From Strobilurus pachycystidiatus (lineage: Eukaryota > Basidiomycota > Agaricomycetes > Agaricales > Physalacriaceae): a DNA stretch of 64,000 nt. Numbering within the stretch: the stretch's first letter is position 1; each line of letters starts with the position of its first letter. Shown here piece by piece: positions 21,773 to 33,662 of this stretch. The translations under genes and the position numbers were made by a program. A model generated the notes under the pieces. It searched no databases and was not told the origin of the DNA. It saw only the letters and a program-made list of their open reading frames with translations. Where the stretch lies: positions 1,406,498 to 1,470,497 of the forward strand of contig JAHLMK010000014.1 in the NCBI GenBank assembly GCA_019915135.1. The letters run 5' to 3'.

Positions 21773-22285
21773 CATGTCTCGAATGTAACAGAGTCGAATC
21801 TGACCGCGTTCGCGGCCTCCATCACCCGCTCGCAGCTCATGGACATATTCTCTTGGACGGATGTAGATGCCTGTGCGCTCCGCGCGACCTTGCATCTTCC
21901 GAGCCGCGTACCACACAACCTTATCTGGTTCCAGTGTCCCTGGCCCGAGCTCTCCTCGCACTTCACTCCCAACACGCTACTTACAGGATTCATCCGTTCC
22001 GCAGCGGACATCCTATCTGAGGGTGGGATGCTCATCTTGGGCTTGACGAACCATCCCGCGTACTAGAGCGATCAGTACAAGCTGGACGAAGTACTCAGGC
22101 TTGCAGACTCGGAGGCCTTGGGATATGAGCACTTCAATTGTGGGCTGGCGCTGATGGAGAGGATGTACGCGTGTGGATATCATCATCTCACAGTTCTTGT
22201 TGACGGGGAGGGAAGACCGGTTGATTTCCATGATATGCTACGCGGTCACATCGTGCTGCACGTCCTTATCAAGACGACGACATAG
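21773..22285 (+). pseudogene. Broken methyltransferase-like gene (BMT5-like?)
   Basis: One reading frame runs from about 21773 to 22285 but is interrupted by TAG at 22064-22066. Before the stop it has HNLIWFQCPWPELSSHFTPN, LLTGFIRSAADILSEGGMLI and LGLTNHPAY; after it, QYKLDEVLRLADSEALGYEH and MERMYACGYHH. This order resembles the Rossmann-like domain of 25S rRNA uridine N3-methyltransferase (BMT5-like) proteins. No start region or N-terminal SAM-binding part is recognisable upstream. I read it as a 5'-truncated pseudogene. The family call is tentative. Confidence 0.5.
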
Positions 22286-22484
22286 GGTTACAACTCGCGC
22301 TTGCACCGGTCCTAGATAACGTTTCTCATTGACTGGTTATCTCATTCACGAATAACTGAGTATGCGCCTAACGATTTGAATGCACGTCTCCTCCTTTGGT
22401 CGCGCACGCCAGGTCGAGCCTGACGGACTCGCGGAGTTTGAGGTAAGAAGTGAAGATGCTACAATCGATGTAGAAATAGAACGA

Positions 22485-24008
22485 TTACTGTGCAACAGAG
22501 TCCGGGAGTTTGGGCTTGCGATTGCGTGTGGACACGAACTCGTTCTTCTGCACTTTGAATTGTGATCTTCCACATGCACTAAGGACGTCTTGCAATCGCG
22601 AATTGAGCTTTGCTAAGTTACCGTGAGTCACTTCACAAGGCACCAGATGCGCGGAATTATCTGGGAACACAATGAGATAAGCGGACATGTAGAAAAATCG
22701 CATCACCTTTGGAAACAGCAATAGCAAACTTCTTGGTTACTCGTTTGAGCAATGTACGTCTGCTTGGAAGGACATGCTCATCCTGTTGACCATGAGAAGA
22801 AGCGATGTATTCGAAAGATTGTCTTTGTACCTCTTTCAATACCGATGTTAAATCGTCGTCGTGAACAATGGATATAAAGGCGCGAGGAGCCTGCATGCCA
22901 CTGGTGAGATGCTCGGAAAGGTACAAGAGCTCACGGCTTGGTGCATCAATTCGTTGATGTCTCGAGAGGCGAGGAAGACCTAAGGAAAGAAGTCAGTGTT
23001 CATAGCTATCTGCCATGAGAGCGCGAACCCTGTAGAATCTAGGAACTTTCGTTCTTGCATGCGGCCGCAAGAAAGGTGGAAGTATCGTATACCAATGCAT
23101 GGGAATAATCGGCAGCACAGGCGGGTCCAAGAAAAGAGTGTTGAATTCGTTCGGATGGATCGAGATGTAAAATGCGCGAAAGGACAGACAGGCGCACTCT
23201 CCATCGAGCTCATGATCCCCCTCCGGGATCTGATGGGAGCTCACGCGCCCGTCAAAACAAACGCGACCGTTCTTCCCTAGAATTTGACTCTCAGAGTATG
23301 GCGTAGTCCTAGTAGGCATGGTCACGTCGATAGATAACAATGACTTCTTTGATGCACTGCGAAAATAGCCAGACACCCAATAAGGCGTTTTGTTGCAGGC
23401 TGTCAAGACACAGATCTCGCCATTCCACCACTCAAAGCCCAACTCCTTGATGTGGTAGCAGATCGCTCGCCCATACTTCAGGAGAGAGTCGAGAATCTTC
23501 TGTTTCCCGGATGGAGTGCATTCGTAAGACGAGCCACCGAACGGAAGTACGAAGAAGGCACCCTCAGTCGCTGCGCTGGTCACAGTGTACTGATTTAGGT
23601 CTGTAGCGCTTCGCATAAAGTCATTTCAAGAGCCACTAGCAGAGTGAAAGGGACCCACTCAGGCGTCAAGTTGAGTGGCTTGTCTTTAGCATTGGTACCG
23701 CAACCGCCAAATAATGCGTGCGGTGGGAAGGCTTCAGGGATCGCGACGATGTCGTCGCTCTCAAACGCAACAGGCGGAAAATTCTTTGGAGAGCTGTGGT
23801 TCCGAACGTGGTCCGTCGGAAGTATCATGTTGAAAACATACGTACCAACATCAGCGTGATGCAGGTACACATCGCCGATTTGGAGGCCCCCGCTATCTCG
23901 GAGACCAAAACCACCTATCGGCGGAGAGGCGTACCAAAGCGCAGTGCCCTTGACTGTGGGATAGAGAACACGCGTGAACTCTTCTTGCGTTTCTGTGGCG
24001 GGAATCAT
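22485..24008 (-). CDS. Agaricomycete protein family of unknown function
   Basis: Six exons (24008-23655, 23589-23029, 22979-22935, 22890-22831, 22782-22707, 22660-22485) give 423 residues. Recognisable blocks are IGDVYLHHADVGTYVFNMIL, TSAATEGAFFVLPFGGSSYE, WWNGEICVLTACNKTPYWVS, then VFLASRDINELMHQA and FISIVHDDDLTSVL. This order (GDVG..LFN, GA..LP.G, NG.L.V..G..K, HDDDW) matches a large family of hypothetical proteins in mushrooms and polypores whose function is not established. No signal peptide or membrane segment is seen. Small exons 3-5 were placed by frame and by the family pattern. Confidence 0.7.
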
Positions 24009-24145
24009 TGTGGCGAGGGATCAGAAGGGGGCTTGTGGGCACCCTGCATCACTGGATCATCACGTTCGTGGGAAGCCGCACACACACTCAAGGCAGACGT
24101 AAGTAGACGAGAGCGTCGTACTGGTTGTCTTGACCTTATCGTTAT

Positions 24146-24411
24146 CATAGAAGATCGCACTGGACGCCGACGCATACATGAGCCGCAGTCTGGTCCGAGT
24201 CAAAGTCATTGATGCGGATCCAATACATGAGAAAACTCTGGTGGGCTTGGGGACAAGGGGCCGAACCGCGGAAGGGAGAATCCCTGGTAATGAACGCGAA
24301 ATACAGCTTCCCAGCGCTTCCAGCAACAAACCACAATCTTTCTACGGGAGACTGACAGCCATACCGAGATCGGAGGATAGATGCTATACTAGAGGGAGGC
24401 TGTGAGCTCAT
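24146..24411 (-). pseudogene. Kinase-like gene fragment
   Basis: An 88-codon frame ends in INDFDSDQTAAHVCVGVQCD, nearly the same as IDFDQTAAHQCVGVECDIL in the kinase-like gene at 15957-16808. Similarity extends over about 75 nt of DNA, then breaks off with a TGA. The preceding part (SSIASILRSRYGCQSPVERL) is not kinase-like. It looks like the last-exon end of that gene, copied in opposite orientation and joined to unrelated sequence. From 24412 to 24940 I see no gene. Confidence 0.55.
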
Positions 24412-24941
24412 GTCATATCCGGTTTGCTCATGACATACGAACCAATCTCAACAGTGATCCAAACGGCCAAACGCACGCGTGAAGCTTTGGTGTGTAAAGC
24501 GGGAAATACTATGACATTCAAGTTGTTGAAAATCATCCCTTTGTTTTCGTCCTCGTCCTCCTCAACTTCAGATTGAAACAAAAATGAGCAAGACGTTTCG
24601 GATTGGTGGAGGATGATTCTAATCTTTGAGCCGGCATCTACTGTGGGACGAGAGGACTTCAGCCCAGTAATACTCTGAACACCCACCGAGTCCCACTCGT
24701 CAGAGTCGTCACCGATCTCTCTAGATATGACACCGCGTTACACCGAGCTCGGGGGCACTGTAGTGTGTTTGCATGGACTACGTGAGTTGAGCGCGTAGCC
24801 AGATCATACGGCTGGAAGGCAATCCGTGGAAGGGTCGCAGCACATGTTTGATCGCGACACGAACATGGTGTCAACTTGAACAAACAGATTCCCAACTTGG
24901 CAATAACAGTCACGTCGACGCGAACAAAGGGATATTTCTGC

Positions 24942-24951
24942 TATATAAAAG
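24942..24951 (+). promoter_or_regulatory. TATA box of FunK1 gene 1
   Basis: TATATAAAAG lies 54 bases before the ATG at 24996. Confidence 0.6.
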
Positions 24952-24995
24952 GTCAGTTCCTCCTTTGTTTCCCTTTCAACATACACCCTCTAACT

Positions 24996-27669
24996 ATGCC
25001 GCCTCAGTTTCAATTTCTGCCTTGCACCGCGCCAGAATTGGGCTACACTCAAACACCGCGTCGATTCACCCAACTCATGGCGCGCGGCGGACCAAACCTC
25101 GGCTTGGACGAGCAGCGACCACTGCTGATTGAAGCCTGCAGAGACCACACCGTCGAGGTTATCACCTTCGATCGATTCTACACCCCCCTCCTCGACTCCG
25201 ATGACGAATTCAACGAGCTCGTCTCCCACGTCCACACCAAGCTCACCGAGCTCAACAAATGGACTACCGCGGAAGGCTGGGCAGCTACACAGAAGATTGT
25301 TGGCGCCGAGGACGAAACATATGCAGGCTTAGCCGACATTGCCGAGAACATACACGATATCTGTGTGGCTTGGGACAAGGACGGCAAGCTGGGCCCTCGC
25401 ACGACGAGATATTACAGCGAGCCGCGTCGTATGGCTCAGTCTGAAGTCCCAGGTGGCTCGATGATCACCGACGGGCGGTCTCTGATAGTCGAGTCGTCTG
25501 TCCCTCGGAAACCAGGACAAACCCGGTACAGTCTACGCACACCGACAATTCAACCAGTCTATACCGATACGCCGGAGCGATATAACGCGGATGTTTCTTT
25601 TACTCTCGAGGCCAAATTGAAGTTATCAGATCGAGCTGCGGTGAGTCCTGTTACTGTAGACTTGTACACATGTCTAATATTATCATTGCCAGAACGAGAA
25701 GAAGATCGTTAACGCAAGTAGCCACCTCCTCTACAACGATCCACGTCGCCGGTTCACGTTTGGAGTGACTGTCGAGGATATGATGATGCGCTTTTGGTAC
25801 TTTTCTCGGTCGCACATCGCCGTCACTAAAGAGTTTGACTATCACAAGGTACTTCGACTATACTCTCTCATACTTTCTCGCTGATCCACCATTTTAGGAA
25901 CCACGCGAGTTCATTCGATTCTTCATCTTTCTCACCTTCGCCTCTACTACCAAACTCGGCTATGACCCGACCGTTGCTCGTGTCCTCGTCAAAGGCGAGC
26001 TGCAGTACCAATTCAAAGTGGATAACGACTGGTACCAGACCGTAAACATTCTTGACGAATCTCATGCTCTGGACATCGTCAGTCGGGCGACGCGTGTCTG
26101 GACCGTCCGCCAGCTCGACGCCTTGAAAAGTCCCATCGGGCTCGAATTAGTGCTCAAGGACGTCTGGCTCTACACCGATGCCAACAGCGAGTACACAATC
26201 CAGACCCAAATATTCGAAGCACTTCACGACATCGACGAGAGGCGGGCCAAAGGCGAAACCTTTGATGGACCACCAGACGTTCCTTCATACGAGACGGATG
26301 CTCGCAAGTACTTCATGGAGATTGTGAAAGATGTAGCTGTTCGAGTCGACCTCACCGACGATGTTTCCGAGGTGCCGCGGAATGTCACGCGCTTCTTCTT
26401 TTCCTCCACCCACGAGCCGGCCGCCAAGTCAGCCAGCGTCCCCGGATCCCAGCGCAGCGTCCCCGGCCCCGCCCCTTCGCGACCAACTCGTGCACGCCCT
26501 CAGCGTTCACAACCAAAGTCTCGTATCCATCGGCGTATCATTTTCAAGGAATGCTGTGAAACACTGTACGATCTCAAGTCATACGGTGACTTAGTGCTTG
26601 CTCTATTGCAAATCATTGAAGGTTTGCTGTCCATGCCATGATCACGCTTCCAAGCTAACTTCTACTTCTCAAGGCCTCAACTACATGCGCTTGGCAGGCT
26701 TTGTCCACAGAGACATTAGTCCAGGGAACTGCCTGTGGCATGCGAGCAGTCGCCGCGTGAAGATATCCGACCTTGAATACACCAAACTCTATGTGGCGCA
26801 GTCTTCGAACTGTAGTGCACTCACCGTGAGTCTTTCATCCTCTTTGGAAATGAGTTGCTGAGTTTTTCCAGGGCACTCCAGGTTTCATGGCCGTCGAATA
26901 CCAGAACGAGGAGTATTCTTTTTTGCCCATTATTCCACCCGAAGCCGTTCAAGCCTCGCACACCTATTGGTTTCGCTACAACTTCCTGCACGATGTCGAG
27001 TCCGTCTTGTGGATCTACGCTTGGTTCATGTACACCACTGTCCCGGGGAAAGTGCTTCCCAGGACGTCTCTCGCAGACCGGCAAGTTGTGTACCGGTTCT
27101 CCGCCAAGCTGTTTCCCGGGACTGTCTATGGCTCTCCGGAGCGTACGGCATTCATCGACGACCTCTCCACTGGTTCTGCTTCTTTTGAAAAGGCTGTCGA
27201 GATCCTCAACCGTGTCTACTCTACCCATGCCGTGGGGAGGTGGCTGGTCCGAGGCTTGGACGTCTTTCAAGTATTAGCGTCATGCTATGCGGAGGTCGAG
27301 AACTCAACTCTTCTTGATGAAGATGATCGTGTTCGGATGCGATGGTGTCCATCGGTCTTCACGCAGCGGTTTTCGAATTTGTTCCAGGATGTCTTCAAGG
27401 CACTGTACCGTGGCCTATCCACACTCCCTCTCGACGGGCACAACGTCGATCCGATGTTGAACTCGAAAGAGCTGGCTTTACCACTGCAAGTTTCGGACTC
27501 TGAAGCGTCCCAGCCGCCATCACAGAAGCGCCAGAGTCCGGAACCTGATAGACCGGAACCGCGAAAGAAATCCAAGTCGGATTCGAAGAAGGGAGTCGCC
27601 GGCAGGGGGAAGTCGCGCAATTCTGGTAGTGTGAAGCATAAATCTAGATCACAATCTAGACGTAAATAA
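24996..27669 (+). CDS. FunK1 fungal-type protein kinase, gene 1
   Basis: Five exons (24996-25640, 25693-25848, 25898-26621, 26674-26825, 26872-27669) encode 824 residues. FunK1 features: GGSMITDGRSLIVE, FWYFSRSHIAVTKEFDYHK, RIHRRIIFKECCETLYDL, the catalytic FVHRDISPGNCL (HRD), KISDLEYTKLY in place of DFG, and GTPGFMAVEY (APE region). Then comes YWFRYNFLHDVESVLWIYAW, typical of this family. FunK1 kinases are expanded in multicellular basidiomycetes; substrates are unknown. The C-terminus is Ser/Lys/Arg-rich (KKSKSDSKKGVAGRGKSRN), nuclear-localisation-like. It forms a head-to-tail pair with the next gene, sharing exon positions. Confidence 0.93.
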
Positions 27670-28024
27670 ATTTTTGAATGATGAGTTCCTCTTCGATAAT
27701 TAGCTAGCTTGCGTGCTTGAGACCTGAACGTTGAACAACAACGAGTGCATATATGTTCCATCATTGCGTTATGAAGCGGACAGCGGTTAGTCTGTCTTGG
27801 GCCTGCCGTACGTGTCTGCATCCTTGAGAATCCGACATCCTCCATGATCTGGCGTAGCTGTGTGAAGACTATTGGCCGTTTTGTTCTTGTCATCACTTAT
27901 CTGGTCGGAGAAAATGCGGCTACATAATGCCGATCATTGTCAACAAAGGACAAATGAACAAAGGACAAGGGTCGACGAGTGCCACACGTTCTTATACTTT
28001 ACACCCATCACTCACCGTCCCCCA

Positions 28025-31000
28025 ATGCTCTCAAAATCCTGGCATCGAGACAAATCCCGCAGCTTGCATATCGGCCCCACACCCAGGAGATCCTCCACGT
28101 TGCACAAGCGTGGCGCTGCCAAATTACCGCTGAAGGAGCAACGTACGCATCACATAGAGTCCGCTCGACCGCGCACCATTGAGGTTTCAGTCTCAACTTT
28201 TGATCGCAACTACACCTCTCTCGAGGCTCTACTCGATGATCACGGAGAACCATCCGACACGCTCGTTCAACATGTCATGGAGGTTCTGGCAGAAAATGGG
28301 GAGTGGTGCCACTCGACAGGCTGGCGGGAGACCGCTGCACAGGAGAAGCAGAATGAGAACGATACGTTCTGGGGATTGGAACCCCTCGCCGAACAGATTC
28401 ACGACATCTGTTGCAAATTCGATGTGATCCAGTTTCGGCGTCGGACGACAAGTCTTCGCTGCGAAGCCAATCTTGCATTGGATTCTGAAGTGGATGGCGG
28501 CTCAATGGTGACCGACGGTCGCATGGTGCTCTGCAAGCCATCGACTCCCAGCTTGTCGCGCCGTCTGCGAAGTGATACAGGAAAGAGTTTGGACAATGCC
28601 GATGTCGCAATGGTATTGGAAGCGAAGCTGAAAAACTTGAAAGATGAACGCGCAGATGTGAGTCTTCATTAGTGAGACATAATGCGAGAGCTTGACTGAC
28701 TGCTTAATGCAGAATGAAGAAAAGGTCCTTGGGGCGTCAGCCCACCTCATGCACAACGATCCTGGGAGAACACATACCTATGGTATGACAATCGAAGATC
28801 GCATTATGCGTCTCTGGTACTTTTCTCGATCCCATATAGCTGTTTCAGAGGAATTCGATTACCACACCGTCAGTGACATTTCTCAATATTTGCTCAATCT
28901 CATGTCCGCTTCAGAACCCCAAAGCCTTCGTCCGCTTCATCATCTTCATGACCTTCGCTGAGAAATCCGATCTTGGATTCGACCCAACCGTTAAGCGAAT
29001 CCGTGTCGGGGGCGACATTCAATATCAATTCAAGGTTGGCAACGAGTGGTATCAGACGATGAAGGTTCTCGACGAATCACGGTCACTGGATATAATCAGT
29101 CGAGCAACCCGTGTCTGGACCGTTCGAAAGACCAGGCTCAGAGGTGGAATCTTGGTGCCTTACGGAGAAGAGATGGTGCTGAAGGACGTCTGGCCATTCT
29201 TCGATGCCCCAAGCGAGTCCACAATCAAGTCGGAAATCATGTCAGCCCTTCAGGAGTTGGACACCAAGCGTGCCGCAGGTGAAGTTATGGAGGTAGAGTT
29301 GCCACCGATCGATGGTTCACTGGCAGAGGAAGCCAAGAAATACTTCATGACAATCACTGCTGACGTTATCATCGAAACGGCACGAAAGCGAGATGACACC
29401 ATTCCGACGGACTTTCGCGAGTTCCGCTATACCAGTTATCGAGAGCGCCCTTCTGCTCGCAATGCTACTGTTACAGGATCTACACGCTCAATGGTCGCCA
29501 CAGCCCGTAGCAATCCCATCACTTACGATGCCCAGGTTCCTGGGCCGCCACCACGTTACGAGCTCAAACTACGAGTCCATCGTCGTATCATCTTCAAGGA
29601 GTGTTGCGAGACGTTGTATGATCTTCCCAGATATGCTACACTAGCTCATGCATTGGGGCAGCTTGTGGAAGGCAGGTCTATTGTTTAGTGAAAGTCATAG
29701 ATCTGACATGGTTGTTAGGTCTCAATTTCCTACGCTTGGCTGGATTTGTACATCGCGATATCAGTCCTGGAAATTGCCTCCTCCATCGACCCAAGAATAT
29801 GGCCAGCCAGATCAAGATAACAGACTTGGAATACGCAAGGGCCTACGAGCTTCCGTCACAACAGGTTTGTCCCGTCACAGTGAGTCTTTCATTCCCTTTA
29901 CCTTCTTTTCAATCTCTCATAAAACGAAGGGGACGCCCGACTTCATGGCCGCCGAATATCTTCGACTGATGCACCTCTTCGAAGTCAAACAGTCAGGACA
30001 ACAGCATAAGAGCGCTGGGCTCATGAGTAGAGCAGACGACCTTCTCGCCGATTACGCCAAAGACGAGGATGGTGCTTCACCCGAAGTTGCCGTTGCAGAT
30101 GAGGAAATTTATTTTGATTCCTCGCCGCCACATAATTTAGGATCGGCTACCGTCATACAACGCTATCAGCACCGTGATCTTGATGGAGGCGACGAAGATG
30201 GCGACGAATCAACTGGCACATCGGATGACGGGGACGACGTGGCATTTCGACGCAAACTGCGACAAGTCGAATATGCAAACAATGCGGCCAGTCCCGAGAG
30301 CCCGACTCCTCGCCGGAACGAAGAGGATGATAACATTTCCTCCCGCGCCAGTGGATCCTCCGTTGCCGAGTTTGGTCAAGGTGATGGCCAGGCAAGTTAT
30401 ACGGATAGCATCGACGACGCGGCGGATAACGACTCGGATAGCGACCCATACGAGATTCATTCGAGTGACGACGAGTCTGACGAACATGTCTCGGAATCAG
30501 GCGATTCAAAAATTGGAAGATGGTTTCGATATAACTATCTCCACGACATCGAATCTGTTGTTTGGACCTATGCCTGGTTCCTCCTCAAACATGTACCCGA
30601 TAGCCCGTTGCTTGTTCCCGGTCATACTGAGGACATCCGCGCACGCCTGCAAGGATATGCCGACTTGATTTTTGATGGGTCAATCACGGAGTCAGTCTTT
30701 CGAAATAATCTCTTGAGAGGACGAGGATTCTTCGATAAGGTCAACGCCTATGTACACAAATTGTACGCTATGGCACCTACGGGCAGTGTTCTGGCAGATG
30801 GTCTGGGGGCCTTCAAGAAGCTCGGCGCCTTTTACGTGGAGATCGAAGCGCAGATGCCACTACACCCTGGAGACCCCACATTGACTCGGTGGGATGCGAA
30901 GTCCTTTCGTCAGGGATTCTACACGTCATTAAGCGACCTCTTCTTCGACATAGCGAAGAACACATCCACCTTGGAGGCCATCAGAGTGGAAGATTTTGGG

Positions 31001-31195
31001 AAAGTGGAGGAAGAGGATGACGTCGGGAGAAGAGTGGTTTCCTCTACGCGAAAGCGTAAATTGGGCGAGGGCGTTGGAGGAGAAACTGCACAGACTAAAC
31101 GTCCTCGCACTGGGCAAGCTGTTCAGGCATCTAGGAATTCCCGACGTGGCACAGAAAAGAAGAATACCGGCAAGTCGCGCTATAGGTCAGCTTAA
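28025..31195 (+). CDS. FunK1 fungal-type protein kinase, gene 2
   Basis: Five exons (28025-28657, 28713-28868, 28915-29671, 29719-29879, 29930-31195) encode 990 residues. It matches gene 1 throughout: GGSMVTDGRMVLCKP, LWYFSRSHIAVSEEFDYHT, RVHRRIIFKECCETLYDL, FVHRDISPGNCLLH, KITDLEYARAY, GTPDFMAAEY and WFRYNYLHDIESVVWTYAWF. Exon 2 is 156 nt in both. Between MAAEY and WFRYNY it carries an acidic Asp/Glu/Ser-rich insertion (about 190 residues, against about 20 in gene 1). Intron 3 uses a GC donor (AG|GCAGGT at 29672). The C-terminus is basic (STRKRKLGEG, AQTKRPRTGQ). The start at 28025 was chosen by alignment with gene 1; the frame is open upstream to 27872. Confidence 0.92.
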
Positions 31196-31269
31196 CCCGG
31201 TTGTTGGTAATGCCATGTCGTTTTACCTGGTAGCTCGGTATATCATTGTCTAGTAGTCACCTTTCAGAT

Positions 31270-33005
31270 AATTAGTATTACAGACCGACAGAAAGAAGAA
31301 TAGACTACGAACGTTTCGAGGCGCATCACGATCGTCAAACTCTGCCATCGTATCTTGAGGATCTTCCCGTCGGTCACCGAAAGGTAACCAGATCGACAAT
31401 CCAAAACGGTTCGGCTGCATGGGAGACCATATCCGTTCGAGATTCTGGCAACCGTCAATCAAGGACTGGACTGCGCTGAGACTTGGACTCACTGAGTGTG
31501 CTGTCCGTGGATCTGCATTCGTTGAGAGCGGCGCGGAAGATGGGCCAAGACCTGTCAGGCTCTGAACTCTCGAAAGCAAGCAAGGATCAGCAGTACGCAC
31601 CGGCAGCTGCTGAGCTTTCTGCACGTTACGAAGATCGGGATCAGAGTCGTCGGCGGAGACACCTTTCGCTGTACACTGCACTCAGATGGTCGGCCATACG
31701 TAGTCATCCATATGTGAATAAACCAACCTTGTCCGAATGCAGAATGGAGGGCAAATTGGAGACATGCATCTGGATAGAGATAATGAGCTACATCCAGATG
31801 ATTACAGTGGAGACCCGCACCAAAGAGACAACAACTGCGATATTTCGATGGATTTTTCATCGTGGATAGTCGTCTCAGGCGGCGCAGAAGCCGAAGGCGT
31901 CTGTTTGCGGATGATTCGCGTCGAGAGATTGCCTTTGGTACACTCAGAAACGTACAGCTTCCAAGGTATTCACCGTGCTAGATTCTTCCTGCGGTATATG
32001 TTAGCCCGAACGAGAGGAAAAGACAGAACAGATGATACCTTGACAAATCCAACACGGTCCTGCGAGCTGAGCAGCGGCATATTTCTTGGTCGACCTCCCC
32101 GGTTTCCCTCTGGGAACGGAAATTACCTATTCGCATATCAGAATTGCCAGAGAGTGGCGGCACGACACCGTTCACCTGACAAGGAAGGAGCACATCGAGA
32201 GAAGCGTGTCGAGATAGAGACGCCTGGCGGACACATGCCTGAGGCGCATCAGTGCCTACGTGAGCAGAGCGAGATCCACCGGTGGACAGGGCTGCAGATG
32301 TCCGACGTTGGGCCCATGCACGTCAGAAGTAAGAACAGTGGAGATTGTGTCCGTTTTGCGTCCGTTTGGAGGGTGGATGACGGCGGGTGGGTGGGATGGG
32401 CTACTCATGATGGAGTGAGCGTGCACTTGTTGAGGGTGGTTCAAGCAGCGGGAGACGATTGGGCTGGGCCGATCTGTACGTGGTGTTGATGGGCGCATTC
32501 TGAACCTGTTAGTGACACAGGAGAGTGAAGTTCATCTGAGTTGCCCTGACTATGGCCGTTGCACGCTGTGGCGAAGAGCTGCGTAAACGCGCTGGACGCA
32601 TTGCTCGTATAGCCTGCACCATGCATCAAGGAGGCGTGAATGTGGCAAAAAAGGAGGATACTCACCGCCCACCGCCCCAGAATTGTATCCTTCCCATCCA
32701 TTGCATCCGCTTCCCGGTCTGTCTTTGGAGCGACATCCGTCTCCAAATTGCGCCTTTGAGCTCTCGCAGCTCCGTCTTTCGTTGACCGTTTTCTGGGGAT
32801 GATGTCCAGGTTCGCGCCTCTGAGTTTCGCCTCGGGTTCCGCAGTGGAATAGTGGAGAGCAAAAGTACTGAGGGATTGTACTCTCGCAATATCTGAGGTC
32901 GGCTTGCAAGCGAAGAAGGACCAGCCGTCGAGCGCCATGGTCGCGAAGGAACCTTGACGCGGTGGCAATAAACGGTGTCATCATTTCGGATGGAATGCCG
33001 ATAAT
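31270..33005 (-). pseudogene. Repeat family copy A, decayed inverted copy of 45.6-47.6 kb
   Basis: Read on the minus strand, this segment matches 45640-47570 in the same order. Matching parts are the CACCGCGTCAAGGTTCCTTC block (32968), the intron beginning GTGAGTATCCTCC (32664), the GGATCTCGCTCTGCTCACGT block (32275), and ADPCLLSRVQSLTGL with GDRREDPQDTMAEFDDRDAP near 31320-31590. Stops interrupt the frames that are open in the plus-strand copy. The BTB-encoding 3' part of that locus is absent. I read it as an old segmental duplication in inverted orientation, not an active gene. From 33005 to 33570 nothing else is supported. Confidence 0.65.
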
Positions 33006-33573
33006 CATAAACGGCACCGTGACTTTCTCCTTGTTCTCTGCCGTCGTGCTCGAATCTGTGCTCGACGACGAGAATGACAAAGATGGGAAGATGCGTGCAT
33101 GACACCGGTAATCTCTGCCATGTACGTGCTCATTAGAGCGCCCAACGGACTGTTTGACGAGGCAGACAACACGAACGCAACTTCGGGTACTGCCGAACTG
33201 GGTCCCCTTCTTCCCAGCTGCTTTATGAACGATCTTGGTTGTTCATCTATCATATAGTATATGCATTCCCTTGCCATATTCGTCACTTCAAACTCGCCTC
33301 TTCTGCTATGATAACAGCAGCTCAGTCAGTCTTAATTGCTAGTGGTGATTTTGTCGTTTAGTGAGCATTCGACTCCAACGGCCGTTGCTCATATCAATGA
33401 GGCTCTCTCGTCTTCGGTGCACTTTCTGGACTCGTCCGAGTCCCTACTCCCGTCCAGAGCTTTTGTTCAGCCTATGAGTACTCCTTCCCGAGTCATTGGA
33501 CGGGGCTGTGCACGGTCTCTCCGGATCTGAGATCTGCATTCCCGGAAGGCTGTTACATATGGAGAGCAGACTC

Positions 33574-33581
33574 TATATAAG
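33574..33581 (+). promoter_or_regulatory. TATA box
   Basis: TATATAAG lies 89 bases before the ATG at 33663. Confidence 0.5.
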
Positions 33582-33662
33582 GAAGTGAGCGAGTTGAATT
33601 CCTCCAATCTCTATTTCACTGACCCATACTCAAGCCACAAAACTATCACACCTTGCATTAAG

